From the NCBI RefSeq assembly GCF_002735705.1, contig NZ_PDZL01000020.1:1-64000 (forward strand): DNA of 64,000 nucleotides, written 5' to 3'. The DNA is from Janthinobacterium sp. BJB426. Lineage in GTDB: Bacteria; Pseudomonadota; Gammaproteobacteria; Burkholderiales; Burkholderiaceae_D. Under the pieces are notes generated by a model. It was not told the origin of the DNA. It was given only the letters and a program-made list of their open reading frames with translations, and did no database searches. The translations under genes and the position numbers were made by a program. Below are positions 24,810 through 33,991 of the stretch, piece by piece; the first letter of the stretch is position 1, and every line of letters starts with the position of its first letter.

Positions 24810-25463
24810 ATGGAAACCAATCTCTTTACAAACAACACCAGCGGCAGCAACAGCAACAGCAATGCCGTCAAGTCGCAAAGCAATGCCACCCAGGATATGT
24901 TCACCAAGTTGCTGGTCGCGCAGATCAAGAACCAGGATCCCCTCGCGCCGACCGATCCGAGCCAGTTCGTCAATCAATTGACGCAGCAGGCACAAACGGA
25001 AGCGATGCAAAACCTGTCGGCGCTGACCAGCGCCAATGCCAGCGTGCTGCAATCGATGCAGGTGCTGGCCCTGGGCGCGCAAGTGGGCTCCGAAGTGATG
25101 GTCAACAGCGAAACCGTCCAGCTCGACAAGAGCAAGGTCAGCGGTACCATCGCGCTGGCCGCCGGCACCACCAAGACCACCGTCACCCTGAAAGGGCAGG
25201 ACGACAAGGAATACAAGATCGAACTGGGCGCCAAGTCGCCCGGCACGGTGCCGTTCACCATCGATCCCGTGGCCTTGGGCTTGCCTGCCGGCACCTACAG
25301 CATGAAGGTCAGCACCAGCGGCGCCGAAAAACCAACGGTCGACATTGCAGGCAAGCTTAACAGCGTGCGCCTGTCGTCCAGCGGCAGCATGATTCTGAGC
25401 GTGTCGAACCTGGGCGAAGTCAACCCTGGCGCGATCACCGGCTTTAATGGCAAGACGGCCTGA
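24810..25463 (+). CDS. flgD: Hook cap / assembly scaffold protein FlgD
   Basis: Scaffold needed to polymerise the hook and discarded afterwards. The 217-residue product has the conserved N-terminal export/assembly motif (DMFTKLLVAQIKNQDPLAPT, then DPSQFVNQLTQ) and the FlgD Ig/tudor-like C-terminal region (TVPFTIDPVALGLPAGTYSM). Confidence 0.95.
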   Translation: METNLFTNNTSGSNSNSNAVKSQSNATQDMFTKLLVAQIKNQDPLAPTDPSQFVNQLTQQAQTEAMQNLSALTSANASVLQSMQVLALGAQVGSEVMVNSETVQLDKSKVSGTIALAAGTTKTTVTLKGQDDKEYKIELGAKSPGTVPFTIDPVALGLPAGTYSMKVSTSGAEKPTVDIAGKLNSVRLSSSGSMILSVSNLGEVNPGAITGFNGKTA

Positions 25464-25519
25464 TCCGGCCCTTGGTTCCCCAAACACACTAATCTCGTCC
25501 TTCACTAAAGGAAGTCAAC

Positions 25520-26716
25520 ATGAGTTTCGACATCGCCCTGTCCGGTATCCAGTCCATCAACCAACAGTTGAACAGCACCAGTAACAATATCGCCAATGCC
25601 GGCACCTACGGTTTCAAGAGCAGCCGCGCCAACTTTTCGGCCATGTACGCCGGTTCGCGCGCCACGGGTACGGAAATCGGTTCGGTCACGCAAAGCATGT
25701 CGCTCAATGGCGGCGTGCTGAACACGGGCCGCGCGCTCGACGCGGCCATCGATGGCCGCGGCTACTTCGTCGCGCGCGATGCGCAAAACACCATGAGCTA
25801 CAGCCGCGTCGGCATCTTTTCGGCCAGCAATGACGGCAAGCTGATCGACTCGAACGGTCGCCTGGTGCAAGGTTATGCCGCCGTCAAAGGCAGCACCACC
25901 CTGGGCACCATGGGCGACATGCTCATTCCGACGGGCCAGATTCCCGCCGTGGCGTCGACCAAGCTGGCGTATGCCGCCAACATGTCGTCCGAATGGACCA
26001 TCAAGACCGTGCCCTTCGACAAGACTAGCGAACTGAGCTACAACAGCGCCAAGTCCTCGATCATCTACGATTCGCTGGGCGCCAAGCACTCGCTGGGCCA
26101 GTACTTCGTCAAGACGGCAGCGGGCGTGGACGTGCACTACACTCTGGACAACGTCGATGTAACATTGCCAGGACCGGCGCCGCTGGTGACAAGCATGGCC
26201 TTCAACACGTCCGGCAAGCTGACGATGACCGCGCCGGTCACGCTGGCGCTGGGCACGCCGCCAGGCGCCGCGCCGCTGTCGATCGCCATCGATTACACGG
26301 GCACGACCCAGTTCGCCGGCGAATCGACCACCTCGACCGACCGTTCCGACGGCTATGCCTCGGGCACCTACACGGGCGTGGAACTGGCCGATGACGGCTC
26401 CGTCGTGGCGAAATACACGAACGGCCAGAAGCAAAGCATCGGCGTGATCGCCCTGGCCACCTTCCCAGACGAAGGCGCCTTGACGGCCGTCAACGATACC
26501 AGCTGGGTCGCGTCGACCACGTCCGGCACCGCCATCTATGACCGTCCAGGCGTCGGCATGGCCGGCAAACTGGTGACGAGCTCGCTGGAGCAGTCGAACG
26601 TCGACATCACCTCCGAACTGGTGGGCCTGATGACGTCGCAGCGTAACTACCAGGCGAACTCGAAAGTCATCTCGACCGAGAACGCCATGCTGCAATCGCT
26701 GATGCAAGCGCTGTAA
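25520..26716 (+). CDS. flgE: Flagellar hook protein FlgE
   Basis: Hook subunit, 398 residues. The N-terminal axial motif (IQSINQQLNSTSNNIANAGT), the region after it (FKSSRANFSAMYA), the ring-like middle domain and the C-terminal signature (LVTSSLEQSNVDITSELVGL, then MTSQRNYQANSKVI) are all present. It has its own ribosome site (AAAGGAAG, 25506-25513) after a 56-base gap. Confidence 0.95.
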   Translation: MSFDIALSGIQSINQQLNSTSNNIANAGTYGFKSSRANFSAMYAGSRATGTEIGSVTQSMSLNGGVLNTGRALDAAIDGRGYFVARDAQNTMSYSRVGIFSASNDGKLIDSNGRLVQGYAAVKGSTTLGTMGDMLIPTGQIPAVASTKLAYAANMSSEWTIKTVPFDKTSELSYNSAKSSIIYDSLGAKHSLGQYFVKTAAGVDVHYTLDNVDVTLPGPAPLVTSMAFNTSGKLTMTAPVTLALGTPPGAAPLSIAIDYTGTTQFAGESTTSTDRSDGYASGTYTGVELADDGSVVAKYTNGQKQSIGVIALATFPDEGALTAVNDTSWVASTTSGTAIYDRPGVGMAGKLVTSSLEQSNVDITSELVGLMTSQRNYQANSKVISTENAMLQSLMQAL

Positions 26717-26742
26717 TCCACGATACGCAAAGGTAAAGAGCA

Positions 26743-27471
26743 ATGGATGCGCTGATTTATACCGCCATGAGCGGGGCCGACCGTGCCCTGCGGGCACAGC
26801 AGGTACACGCCAACAACCTGGCCAACATCGAGACGGGTGGCTTTCGCGCCAACCTGGAAGTGTCCACTGCCCAGCCGTTGCAAAACGGCTATGGCTACGA
26901 CGACCGCCACATGACGCAGACGCAGTCGAGCGCCATCGGCACGCGCACGGGCGCCATCAAGGAAACGGGACGCGAACTCGACGTGGCCGTCACGGGCCCC
27001 GGCTTTCTCGCGGTGCAGTGGCAAAACGGCGAAGCCTACACGCGCGCCGGCGCCATGGACCTCGATGAAACGGGCGCCCTGACCATCAATGGCCGGCCCG
27101 TGCTGGGCGAAGGCGGTCCGATCACGATTCCCGAGCACACCAGCCTGTCAATCGGCGCCGATGGCACGATTTCCATCCAGGTGCCGGGCACCGCGCAAAT
27201 GCAGACGGTCGACAAGCTCAAGCTGGTCAACGCCGAAGCGGGCGAGCTGACCAAGAACGAGGCGGGCCTGATCGTGGCGCGCGGCGGCGAAGACTTGCAA
27301 GCCGATCCGACGGTACGCATCCGCGACCGCCACCTGGAAGGCAGCAACGTCTCGGCCGTCGAGGAAATGGTCGCCACCATGAGCCTGAACCGCAGTTTCG
27401 AGATGCAGATGAAAATTTTCAAGGCCAGCGATTCCATGACGGAGTCGGGCAACCGCCTGCTGGGCGCCTAA
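26743..27471 (+). CDS. flgF: Flagellar proximal rod protein FlgF
   Basis: A 242-residue rod protein. It has the N-terminal axial motif (RAQQVHANNLANIETGGFRA), the beta domain shared with FlgG/FlgE (GRELDVAVTGPGFLAVQW; TRAGAMDLDETGALTING), and the C-terminal helix (SNVSAVEEMVATMSLNRSFE). Confidence 0.95.
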   Translation: MDALIYTAMSGADRALRAQQVHANNLANIETGGFRANLEVSTAQPLQNGYGYDDRHMTQTQSSAIGTRTGAIKETGRELDVAVTGPGFLAVQWQNGEAYTRAGAMDLDETGALTINGRPVLGEGGPITIPEHTSLSIGADGTISIQVPGTAQMQTVDKLKLVNAEAGELTKNEAGLIVARGGEDLQADPTVRIRDRHLEGSNVSAVEEMVATMSLNRSFEMQMKIFKASDSMTESGNRLLGA

Positions 27472-27503
27472 GCCCAACGCCAACCAATTACCAGGAGTAA
27501 ACC

Positions 27504-28292
27504 ATGAATCCAGCAATGTGGATCAGCAAGACCGGCGTGCAGGCACAAGATGCCAAACTGCAAGCCATCGCGAATAACCTGGCCAACGTCAATACCGTCG
27601 GCTTCAAGCGCGACCGCGTCGTCTTCGAAGACCTGTTTTACCAGGTCGAGCAGCAGCCGGGCACGCAGCGCGCCGACAATACCCTGTCGCCATCGGGCGT
27701 GCAGTTGGGTAACGGTACCCACATGGTCGGCACGCAAAAGGTGTTTACCACCGGCAGCCTGCAAACGACGAGCCGCGAATTCGACGTCGCCATCACCGGC
27801 AACGGCTTCCTGCAAGTGCTGCGCCCGAACGGCGAAGCGGCCTACACGCGCGCCGGCCAGCTGGGCATCAATGAAAACGGCGTAATGGTCAACGCCCAGG
27901 GCTTGCCCCTGGTGCCGCAAATCACCGTGCCGAACAATGCCACGGCGATCACCATCGGCGAAAACGGCATGGTCACGGCCACCGTGCCGGGCAATGTCAA
28001 CGGCACCCAACTGGGCCAGCTGAACCTCTCCAGCTTCATCAACCCGACGGGCCTGCTGGCACTCGGTGAAAACCTGTTCCAGGAAACGGCATCGAGCGGC
28101 ACGCCAACGGAAGGCCGTCCTGGCGAAGGCGCACTGGGCAAGCTGAAACAATTCGCGCTGGAAGGCTCGAACGTGCAGGTGGTCGAAGAGATGGTCGACA
28201 TGATCGCAGCCCAACGCACCTATGAAATGAACACCAAGGTGCTGTCGGCCGCCGACAATATGCTGCAATACCTGGCGCAAGCGGCACGCTGA
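27504..28292 (+). CDS. flgG: Flagellar distal rod protein FlgG
   Basis: Distal rod subunit, 262 residues, family-typical length. N-terminal motif (KLQAIANNLANVNTVGFKRD), an FQ-rich rod region (YQVEQQPGTQRADN), and C-terminal helix (SNVQVVEEMVDMIAAQRTYE) are present. Its stop overlaps the flgH start by one base. Confidence 0.96.
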   Translation: MNPAMWISKTGVQAQDAKLQAIANNLANVNTVGFKRDRVVFEDLFYQVEQQPGTQRADNTLSPSGVQLGNGTHMVGTQKVFTTGSLQTTSREFDVAITGNGFLQVLRPNGEAAYTRAGQLGINENGVMVNAQGLPLVPQITVPNNATAITIGENGMVTATVPGNVNGTQLGQLNLSSFINPTGLLALGENLFQETASSGTPTEGRPGEGALGKLKQFALEGSNVQVVEEMVDMIAAQRTYEMNTKVLSAADNMLQYLAQAAR

Positions 28293-28966
28293 TGACAGTC
28301 GCCATGAAAACCACGGCAGCCATGCTGCTGGTGTTGATGGCCGGTTGCGCCAGCCGGCCGGCGGCGCCGGTGGCGCCCAGCTTTTCCGATACGCCGCTGC
28401 CCGTGGCGCCGCGCAGCGCTGCGCGCGGCGGCGTGGGTGGCGGCGTTTTCAATCCCGACGCGGGCCTGGACCTGATCTCGGACAGCCGCGCCTTCCGCGT
28501 CGGCGACGTCGTCACGGTGGCCTTGCAGGAAACCACGCAGGCCAGCAAGAAGGCGGGCACCTCGTTCAACAAGGGTTCGTCCGTCGGCGTGAATGCGGCC
28601 AATATTCTCGGCAAGACCTTCCCCAAGACCGGTATCGACCTGTCGGCCGACCGCAACTTCGCCGGCGACTCGACCAGCACGCAGCAAAATGCGCTGTCCG
28701 GCGCCATCACCGTGATCGTGCAGGAAGTGCTGCCGAACGGCTTGCTGCGCGTGCAGGGCGAGAAAACCCTGACCCTGAACCAGGGCGAGGAATTCGTGCG
28801 CCTGCGCGGCTACCTGCGCGCCGCCGATATCGATTCGAACAACCAGGTGTCATCGTTGCGCATCGCCAATGCACAGATCGCCTACTCCGGCCAGGGCACC
28901 CTGGCCGAAGCCAATACACCAGGCTGGCTGACGCGCTTCTTCGTCGGCCCATGGATGCCGTTTTAA
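28292..28966 (+). CDS. flgH: Flagellar L-ring lipoprotein FlgH
   Basis: Outer-membrane bushing protein. The 224-residue product has a lipoprotein signal with lipobox LMAGC (Cys 19), then the L-ring domain (LISDSRAFRVGDVVTVALQE; GALSGAITVIVQEVLPNGLL-like region; RVQGEKTLTLNQGEEFVRLR). ATG 28292 overlaps flgG; ATG 28304 is an alternative that keeps the signal. Confidence 0.94.
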   Translation: MTVAMKTTAAMLLVLMAGCASRPAAPVAPSFSDTPLPVAPRSAARGGVGGGVFNPDAGLDLISDSRAFRVGDVVTVALQETTQASKKAGTSFNKGSSVGVNAANILGKTFPKTGIDLSADRNFAGDSTSTQQNALSGAITVIVQEVLPNGLLRVQGEKTLTLNQGEEFVRLRGYLRAADIDSNNQVSSLRIANAQIAYSGQGTLAEANTPGWLTRFFVGPWMPF

Positions 28967-28975
28967 GGTGACCTC

Positions 28976-30088
28976 ATGAAATTTCGTTCCGCCCTGCCCC
29001 TGGCAGCCATGCTGGCCGTACTCTCCGGCCTTGCCCTGCCCGCCAGCGCCGCGCAAGTGCTGCGCAACCTGGTCAGTATCGAGGGCGTGCGCGACAACCC
29101 GCTGGTCGGCTACGGCCTCGTCGTGGGCCTGAACGGCAGCGGTGACACCACCCAGGTGAAGTTTTCCAGCCAGTCCGTGGTCAACATGCTCAAGCAGTTC
29201 GGCGTCAAGATGCCGGACGGCGCCGAAGCGAAAAGCAAGAACGTCGCCACCGTCATGGTCAGCGCCGTGTTTCCACCAGGATACCGCCGTGGCCAGGCCA
29301 TCGACGTCACCGTGTCGTCCTTGGGCGATGCGAAAAGCTTGCGCGGCGGCACCTTGTTGCTGACGCAATTGCGCGCGGCCGACAATGAAACGTATGCGCT
29401 GGCGCAAGGCAACGTCGTCGTCGGCGGCTTGAACGCCACCGGCAAGAGCGGCTCTTCCGTCACCGTCAACACGCCCACCTCGGGCCGCATTCCCAACGGC
29501 GCCAACATCGAGCGCGAGATTCTCAGCGATTTCTCGACCAAGCCGACCGTCACCCTGAACTTGCGCCACCCGCATTTCGAGACGGCCATCAATATCGTCG
29601 AAGCCGTCAACCGCCGCTTTGGCGCCGTCGCCACCACGCGCGACGCCACCAGCGTGGAAGTGCTGGCGCCGGAAAACCCGACCCAGCGCGTGGCCTTCAT
29701 GGCCAAGCTCGAAGCGCTGTCCGTCGATGTCGGCGTCGATACGCCGAAAGTGGTCTTCAATTCGCGCACGGGCACCGTCGTCATCGCCGAAGGCTTGCGC
29801 GTGAAGGCGGCCGCCGTCACGCACGGCTCGCTCAAGGTCGTCATCTCCGAAAGCTCGGCAGTGAGCCAGCCGGCACCGTTCGGCCGCGGCCAGACCACCG
29901 TCACGCCGCAATCCAAAGTGTCGGTCGACCAGGGCAACGGCAATATGTTCAAATGGCCGGCCGGCGCCAAGCTGCAATCGATCATCGACGTGGTCAACAG
30001 CCTGGGCGCTTCGCCTGATGACATCATGGCAATTTTACAAGCCCTCGACCAGGCTGGTGCCATCGAAGGCGAATTGGTGGTCATATGA
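28976..30088 (+). CDS. flgI: Flagellar P-ring protein FlgI
   Basis: Periplasmic ring protein, 370 residues, with a Sec signal peptide (cleavage expected after LPASA) and conserved segments [40 protein letters not shown] and, near the end, [20 protein letters not shown]. Needs FlgA for assembly. Its end overlaps flgJ by 4 bases. Confidence 0.96.
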   Translation: MKFRSALPLAAMLAVLSGLALPASAAQVLRNLVSIEGVRDNPLVGYGLVVGLNGSGDTTQVKFSSQSVVNMLKQFGVKMPDGAEAKSKNVATVMVSAVFPPGYRRGQAIDVTVSSLGDAKSLRGGTLLLTQLRAADNETYALAQGNVVVGGLNATGKSGSSVTVNTPTSGRIPNGANIEREILSDFSTKPTVTLNLRHPHFETAINIVEAVNRRFGAVATTRDATSVEVLAPENPTQRVAFMAKLEALSVDVGVDTPKVVFNSRTGTVVIAEGLRVKAAAVTHGSLKVVISESSAVSQPAPFGRGQTTVTPQSKVSVDQGNGNMFKWPAGAKLQSIIDVVNSLGASPDDIMAILQALDQAGAIEGELVVI

Positions 30089-30477
30089 TCAACATCAACG
30101 ACAGCAGCAGCGCCCTGCCCTCGGCGCTCGACGACAAATCCCCTGCGGCCGCCGCGCCGGCCGATCCCCGCTATGCGGCCAAGGCCACCGAGGCGGCCGT
30201 CAAGTTCGAAGCCTTCTTCATCTCGCACATGCTGCGCCAGATGCGTTCTGGTACGCGCGAGATGGCGGGCGAGGACAGCGTCTTCAAGGACCCCGTCAAC
30301 AGCGACATGCTGGAAATGGCCGACAACCTGGTGGCCGACAAGATGGCTGGCCAGCGCGCCTTCGGCATCGCCGACGCCATCCTGCGCCAGCTGCTGCCGG
30401 CAGCCGGCGCCCCCGTGGCCGCCAAAAGCACTGTCAAGACCGACAATATTGCGGCCCCGCTTAATAAATCCGTCTGA
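30085..30477 (+). CDS. flgJ: Rod-cap FlgJ, scaffold domain only
   Basis: A 130-residue protein equal to the N-terminal rod-scaffold half of enteric Flg[21 protein letters not shown], then [20 protein letters not shown]. It stops where enteric FlgJ would continue into the muramidase domain, and that domain is encoded as its own gene at 22357-23109. Overlaps the flgI stop. Confidence 0.92.
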   Translation: MININDSSSALPSALDDKSPAAAAPADPRYAAKATEAAVKFEAFFISHMLRQMRSGTREMAGEDSVFKDPVNSDMLEMADNLVADKMAGQRAFGIADAILRQLLPAAGAPVAAKSTVKTDNIAAPLNKSV

Positions 30478-30558
30478 AGCGTCGCCTGTACAAGGTAACA
30501 ACGATTCAATGCCTGCCCACCCGCATGCGCCACACTCTTCACGAAAGAAACTTGCCCA

Positions 30559-31920
30559 ATGAGCATCATCAGCAATGCATTGTCAGGCAGCATCGCCGCC
30601 CAGGCCGCACTGAATGCGGCCAGCCAGAACATCGCCAACCTGCAAACGGCGGGCTATACCCGTCAAGGCGTGCTGTTGTCCTCGCTTGGCGCCACCGCCG
30701 GCGTACGCTCGGCCGGCAATGGCGTGGAAGTGTCCGCCCTGCTGCGCTTTGCCGATGCTTATAAAAGCCAGCAAATGTGGCGCGCCGCGTCCGACCAGGG
30801 CGCCCGTTCGCAGACCCAGCCTTACCTGACCCAGCTCGAGCGCGTGATGGGCGACGATGCCTCCAGCATCAGCAACGGCATCGACGGCTTTTTCGCCGCA
30901 CTCAACGCCTCGGCCGTCGACCCGACCTCGACACCGCTGCGCCAGCAGATCATCACCTCCGCCGACGCCATGTCGCAGCGCTTCAACAGCATCAGCACCG
31001 TCATGGGCAACCAGTTGCTGTCGCTGCAGCAACAACGCGCAGCGATCGTGCCGCAAGCCAATACGACGCTGGCCAATATCGCCGCGCTGAACCAGCGCAT
31101 CAGCGCCTCCACGGCCTCGGGTACGAACGTGTCGTCGCTGATGGATGCGCGCGACCAGCTGATCGACGGCCTGGCCTCGCAAATGGGCATCGACGTCCTC
31201 GACCAGCCGGACGGCTCGCGCAATATTTCGCTGAAGTCGGGTCAGCCGCTGGTGATCGGCAGCCTGGCCGGCACCTTGACCAGCAACATGACGAACACGG
31301 GCGAGCAAACCCTGAGCCTCGATTTCGCCAAGTCGTCGTATACCCTCGATCTGGTCGCCATCGGCGGCCAGATGGGCGGCCTGGGCGAATTCGAGAGAAA
31401 TACCCTGAAACCGCTGCAACAGTCGCTGCAAGACATGGCCACCCAGTTGACCAGCAAGGTCAACGCACAGCTGGCCTTGGGCAAGACCATGGCCGGCACA
31501 TCCGGCGCCCCCCTGCTGGCCTACGCGAATGGCAAGTTGAGCATTACTCCCGGCTTCAACGCCAAGGACCTGGCCCTGTCGCTGACGGGTGCGGCCGGCG
31601 ACAGCGGCAACTTGCAAAAATTGATCGATATCAAGAATCAATCGATCAACGTCAGCTGGGTGGGTACGGTCCTGATGAGCGATGCGGATACGCAGCTGGT
31701 CGGCAAGCTGGCTATCTACAGCCAGCAGAACCAGGCCCTGCTGAAGACGTCCAACACGGTGCGCGCGCAAGCGATCGATGACTGGAAGTCCACCAGCGGC
31801 GTGAACAAGGACGAGGAAGCGATGAACCTGGTCGAATTCCAGAATATGTATCAGGCAAACATGAAAGTCATTTCCGTGGCGAATACCTTGTTTGATGCCA
31901 CTTTGCAAATGATGGGTTAA
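30559..31920 (+). CDS. flgK: Hook-filament junction protein FlgK (HAP1)
   Basis: Junction protein, 453 residues, somewhat short. The N-terminus has the axial motif (QAALNAASQNIANLQTAGYT) and the C-terminus the HAP1 signature (GVNKDEEAMNLVEFQNMYQA, then NMKVISVANTLFDATLQMMG). An 81-base gap with no clear promoter precedes it. It is a FlgN client. Confidence 0.94.
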   Translation: MSIISNALSGSIAAQAALNAASQNIANLQTAGYTRQGVLLSSLGATAGVRSAGNGVEVSALLRFADAYKSQQMWRAASDQGARSQTQPYLTQLERVMGDDASSISNGIDGFFAALNASAVDPTSTPLRQQIITSADAMSQRFNSISTVMGNQLLSLQQQRAAIVPQANTTLANIAALNQRISASTASGTNVSSLMDARDQLIDGLASQMGIDVLDQPDGSRNISLKSGQPLVIGSLAGTLTSNMTNTGEQTLSLDFAKSSYTLDLVAIGGQMGGLGEFERNTLKPLQQSLQDMATQLTSKVNAQLALGKTMAGTSGAPLLAYANGKLSITPGFNAKDLALSLTGAAGDSGNLQKLIDIKNQSINVSWVGTVLMSDADTQLVGKLAIYSQQNQALLKTSNTVRAQAIDDWKSTSGVNKDEEAMNLVEFQNMYQANMKVISVANTLFDATLQMMG

Positions 31921-31930
31921 GGAGAAGATC

Positions 31931-32842
31931 ATGCGTGTCGCCAGCAGCCAGTACCAATCGCTGATTAATATTTCGCTTCAGCAAAATCAAGAACGCATCA
32001 ATTACCTGACCCAGCAAATGTCGTCGGGCTTGCGCATCCAGCTGCCATCGGACGATCCGATCGGCAACGTGCGCATTTCGCGCCTGACGCGCGAGCAAGC
32101 CATGGTCACGCAATACCAGGACAATATCGCCACGGTGAAAGTGCGCCTGCTGAAGAACGAAAACTACCTGTCGAGCATGGTCACCGACATGGGCCAGGCA
32201 CGTGATCTGCTGGTGTGGGCCGCCGACGGCGGCAATGCGCCGGACGACCTGAATGCGATGACGCAATCGCTGATCGCCATGCGCGACAGCGTGCTGTACA
32301 CGGCCAACCTGAAGGATCAGGAAGGCCGCTACATGTTTTCCGGCACCGCTACCGACCAACCCGCCATCAAATACGATCCGGCGGCAACTGCAGGTTCGCG
32401 CTATACCTACATCGGCAATACCGACACGCAGACCGTGGTGGTGGGCAATGGCGTGACGCAGGCGGCCAACGTCGACGTGAAGAACCTGGAAGTATGGCTG
32501 AACAAGATCGACCAGGCCATCACCACGCTGGGCGTGCCTGGCGTCAGCCCGAACGATCCGGCCGTGCGCAGCGTGGTGGGTGCGGCGCTCGATGGCACCG
32601 ATGACGGCATGGATTTACTCTCCGGCAAGATCGCCATCTTCGGCGGCGCGCAAAACATCCTCACCACGCTCTCCGGCAACCTGGCCAATGTGTCGCTGTC
32701 GAACAATTCGGCCCTGCTGGACCTGAAAAAGACCGACATGGGCGCGGCCGCCATTGAACTGACCGGCTACCAGACGGCCTTGCAGGCAACCTATAAAGCC
32801 TACGCCAAGGTTGGCACCATTTCCCTGTTTGATCTTCTCTGA
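31931..32842 (+). CDS. flgL: Hook-filament junction protein FlgL (HAP3)
   Basis: Second junction protein, 303 residues, flagellin-like at both ends: INYLTQQMSSGLRIQLPSDD, then PIGNVRISRLTREQ at the N-terminus and TDMGAAAIELTGYQTALQAT at the C-terminus. GGAG lies just upstream (31920-31923). It follows flgK by 10 bases and is followed after 5 bases by an unrecognised gene. Confidence 0.94.
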   Translation: MRVASSQYQSLINISLQQNQERINYLTQQMSSGLRIQLPSDDPIGNVRISRLTREQAMVTQYQDNIATVKVRLLKNENYLSSMVTDMGQARDLLVWAADGGNAPDDLNAMTQSLIAMRDSVLYTANLKDQEGRYMFSGTATDQPAIKYDPAATAGSRYTYIGNTDTQTVVVGNGVTQAANVDVKNLEVWLNKIDQAITTLGVPGVSPNDPAVRSVVGAALDGTDDGMDLLSGKIAIFGGAQNILTTLSGNLANVSLSNNSALLDLKKTDMGAAAIELTGYQTALQATYKAYAKVGTISLFDLL

Positions 32843-32847
32843 CCATC

Positions 32848-33891
32848 ATGCAAATCGTTCAGACCTCCTCCTCTTCCGGCGTCAATGCCAAAGGCGCCGG
32901 CACAGCGCGCGTCGTCGATGACGCGTCCGCCGCGGTCAAAGGCAGCGCCAGCGCGCGCAGCGAAGCGCCGGCAGCGAGGAGTTCGACGGCGAGCCTGCAG
33001 CGTGGCCTGAGCAACTGGGATCACCAGTTGCAGGGAGAAATTTCTAACGCGCAACAAACCCTCGACTACCTGGAACGCAGCAGCAGTCAGTTGCAAGCGC
33101 TGAAAAGCGAGCTGGCGGCCAAGCTGGCCGCGCGCCAGGGCCGCGAAGGGCAAGTCGAGGCCAGAGTACGCCAGTTCAGCAATACCTGGCGCCAGCGCGC
33201 CAGCGCCTCGGGCGGCACGCTCGATGCGCAACTCAGCTATACCAGCCCGCAGGCGGCACAGCAGAACTTCAGCATCCGCGGCCTGACCATGGCCAGCCTG
33301 CAGGAAGGCCCGCAGGAAGTGCTGGCCTTTTCCGTCGGCGGCGCGAACCAGGCCTTGCGCTCGGTGAATATCGAACCTGGCCTGAGCGCGAACGAAATCG
33401 TCTCGCGCTTCGACCGCGCACTGATGCCGTCCGGCATCGGCGTCAAGCTGGGCGAGAATGGCGAACTGGTGTTCAGCACCTCGGAAGCGGCCTGGACCAA
33501 CGTGCGCGACAGCCTGTCCGTGCGCGGCAGCGGCATCCGCTACCCGACCGGCCAGATGAGCCGCGTGCGCACGGATGCGGAACCGGCCGCCATCTCCCCG
33601 GAAGAATGGCATACCGGCGATACGGAAGCGCTGCGCGCCACCTTGCAGCAAGTGGTGCAGGCGCTGGCGCAGTTGCAGGCGGCGCGCAGCTCCGTCAGCC
33701 TGGCCCTGGCGCAAGCCACGGGACGGGTGGCCCGCGCGCAACCGGTGCAAGTGCACGTCAGCATGGATACCCTGGCGGAAAACTTCACGGAAAAGGCCAG
33801 CCAGCCCGGCTATGAATCGCTGCTGGCGATCAGCTCGGCGCTGGTCGGCATCAGCCGCGAGCGCGTCGTCGCGCTGCTGGGCCTGGAATAA
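32848..33891 (+). CDS. Unrecognised flagellar-operon protein after flgL (LafW position)
   Basis: A 347-residue protein starting 5 bases after flgL, almost certainly in the same operon. I do not recognise its family. Visible parts: a disordered Ser/Ala N-terminus (1-50), a long helix likely to form a coiled coil (52-115), a mixed domain at about 138-235 with strand patterns like the flagellin/hook-protein insert domain (VLAFSVGGANQALRSVNIEP, ANEIVSRFDRALMPSGIGVK, GELVFSTSEAAW), and a C-terminal helical part. No signal peptide or membrane helix. In Flag-2 type clusters lafW, called a putative hook-associated protein, lies directly after lfgL, so this may be a distant LafW. A structural or cap-like role is inference. 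Confidence 0.7.
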   Translation: MQIVQTSSSSGVNAKGAGTARVVDDASAAVKGSASARSEAPAARSSTASLQRGLSNWDHQLQGEISNAQQTLDYLERSSSQLQALKSELAAKLAARQGREGQVEARVRQFSNTWRQRASASGGTLDAQLSYTSPQAAQQNFSIRGLTMASLQEGPQEVLAFSVGGANQALRSVNIEPGLSANEIVSRFDRALMPSGIGVKLGENGELVFSTSEAAWTNVRDSLSVRGSGIRYPTGQMSRVRTDAEPAAISPEEWHTGDTEALRATLQQVVQALAQLQAARSSVSLALAQATGRVARAQPVQVHVSMDTLAENFTEKASQPGYESLLAISSALVGISRERVVALLGLE

Positions 33892-33991
33892 ATCCCCCTA
33901 GCTCAGGACGCTGGAAATCCGTAAGATGCTGCTGTCGCTGGCGCGTTGACCCACACGCCAGCGCATCCCGTCATCCACCTCCGGAGTTCCC

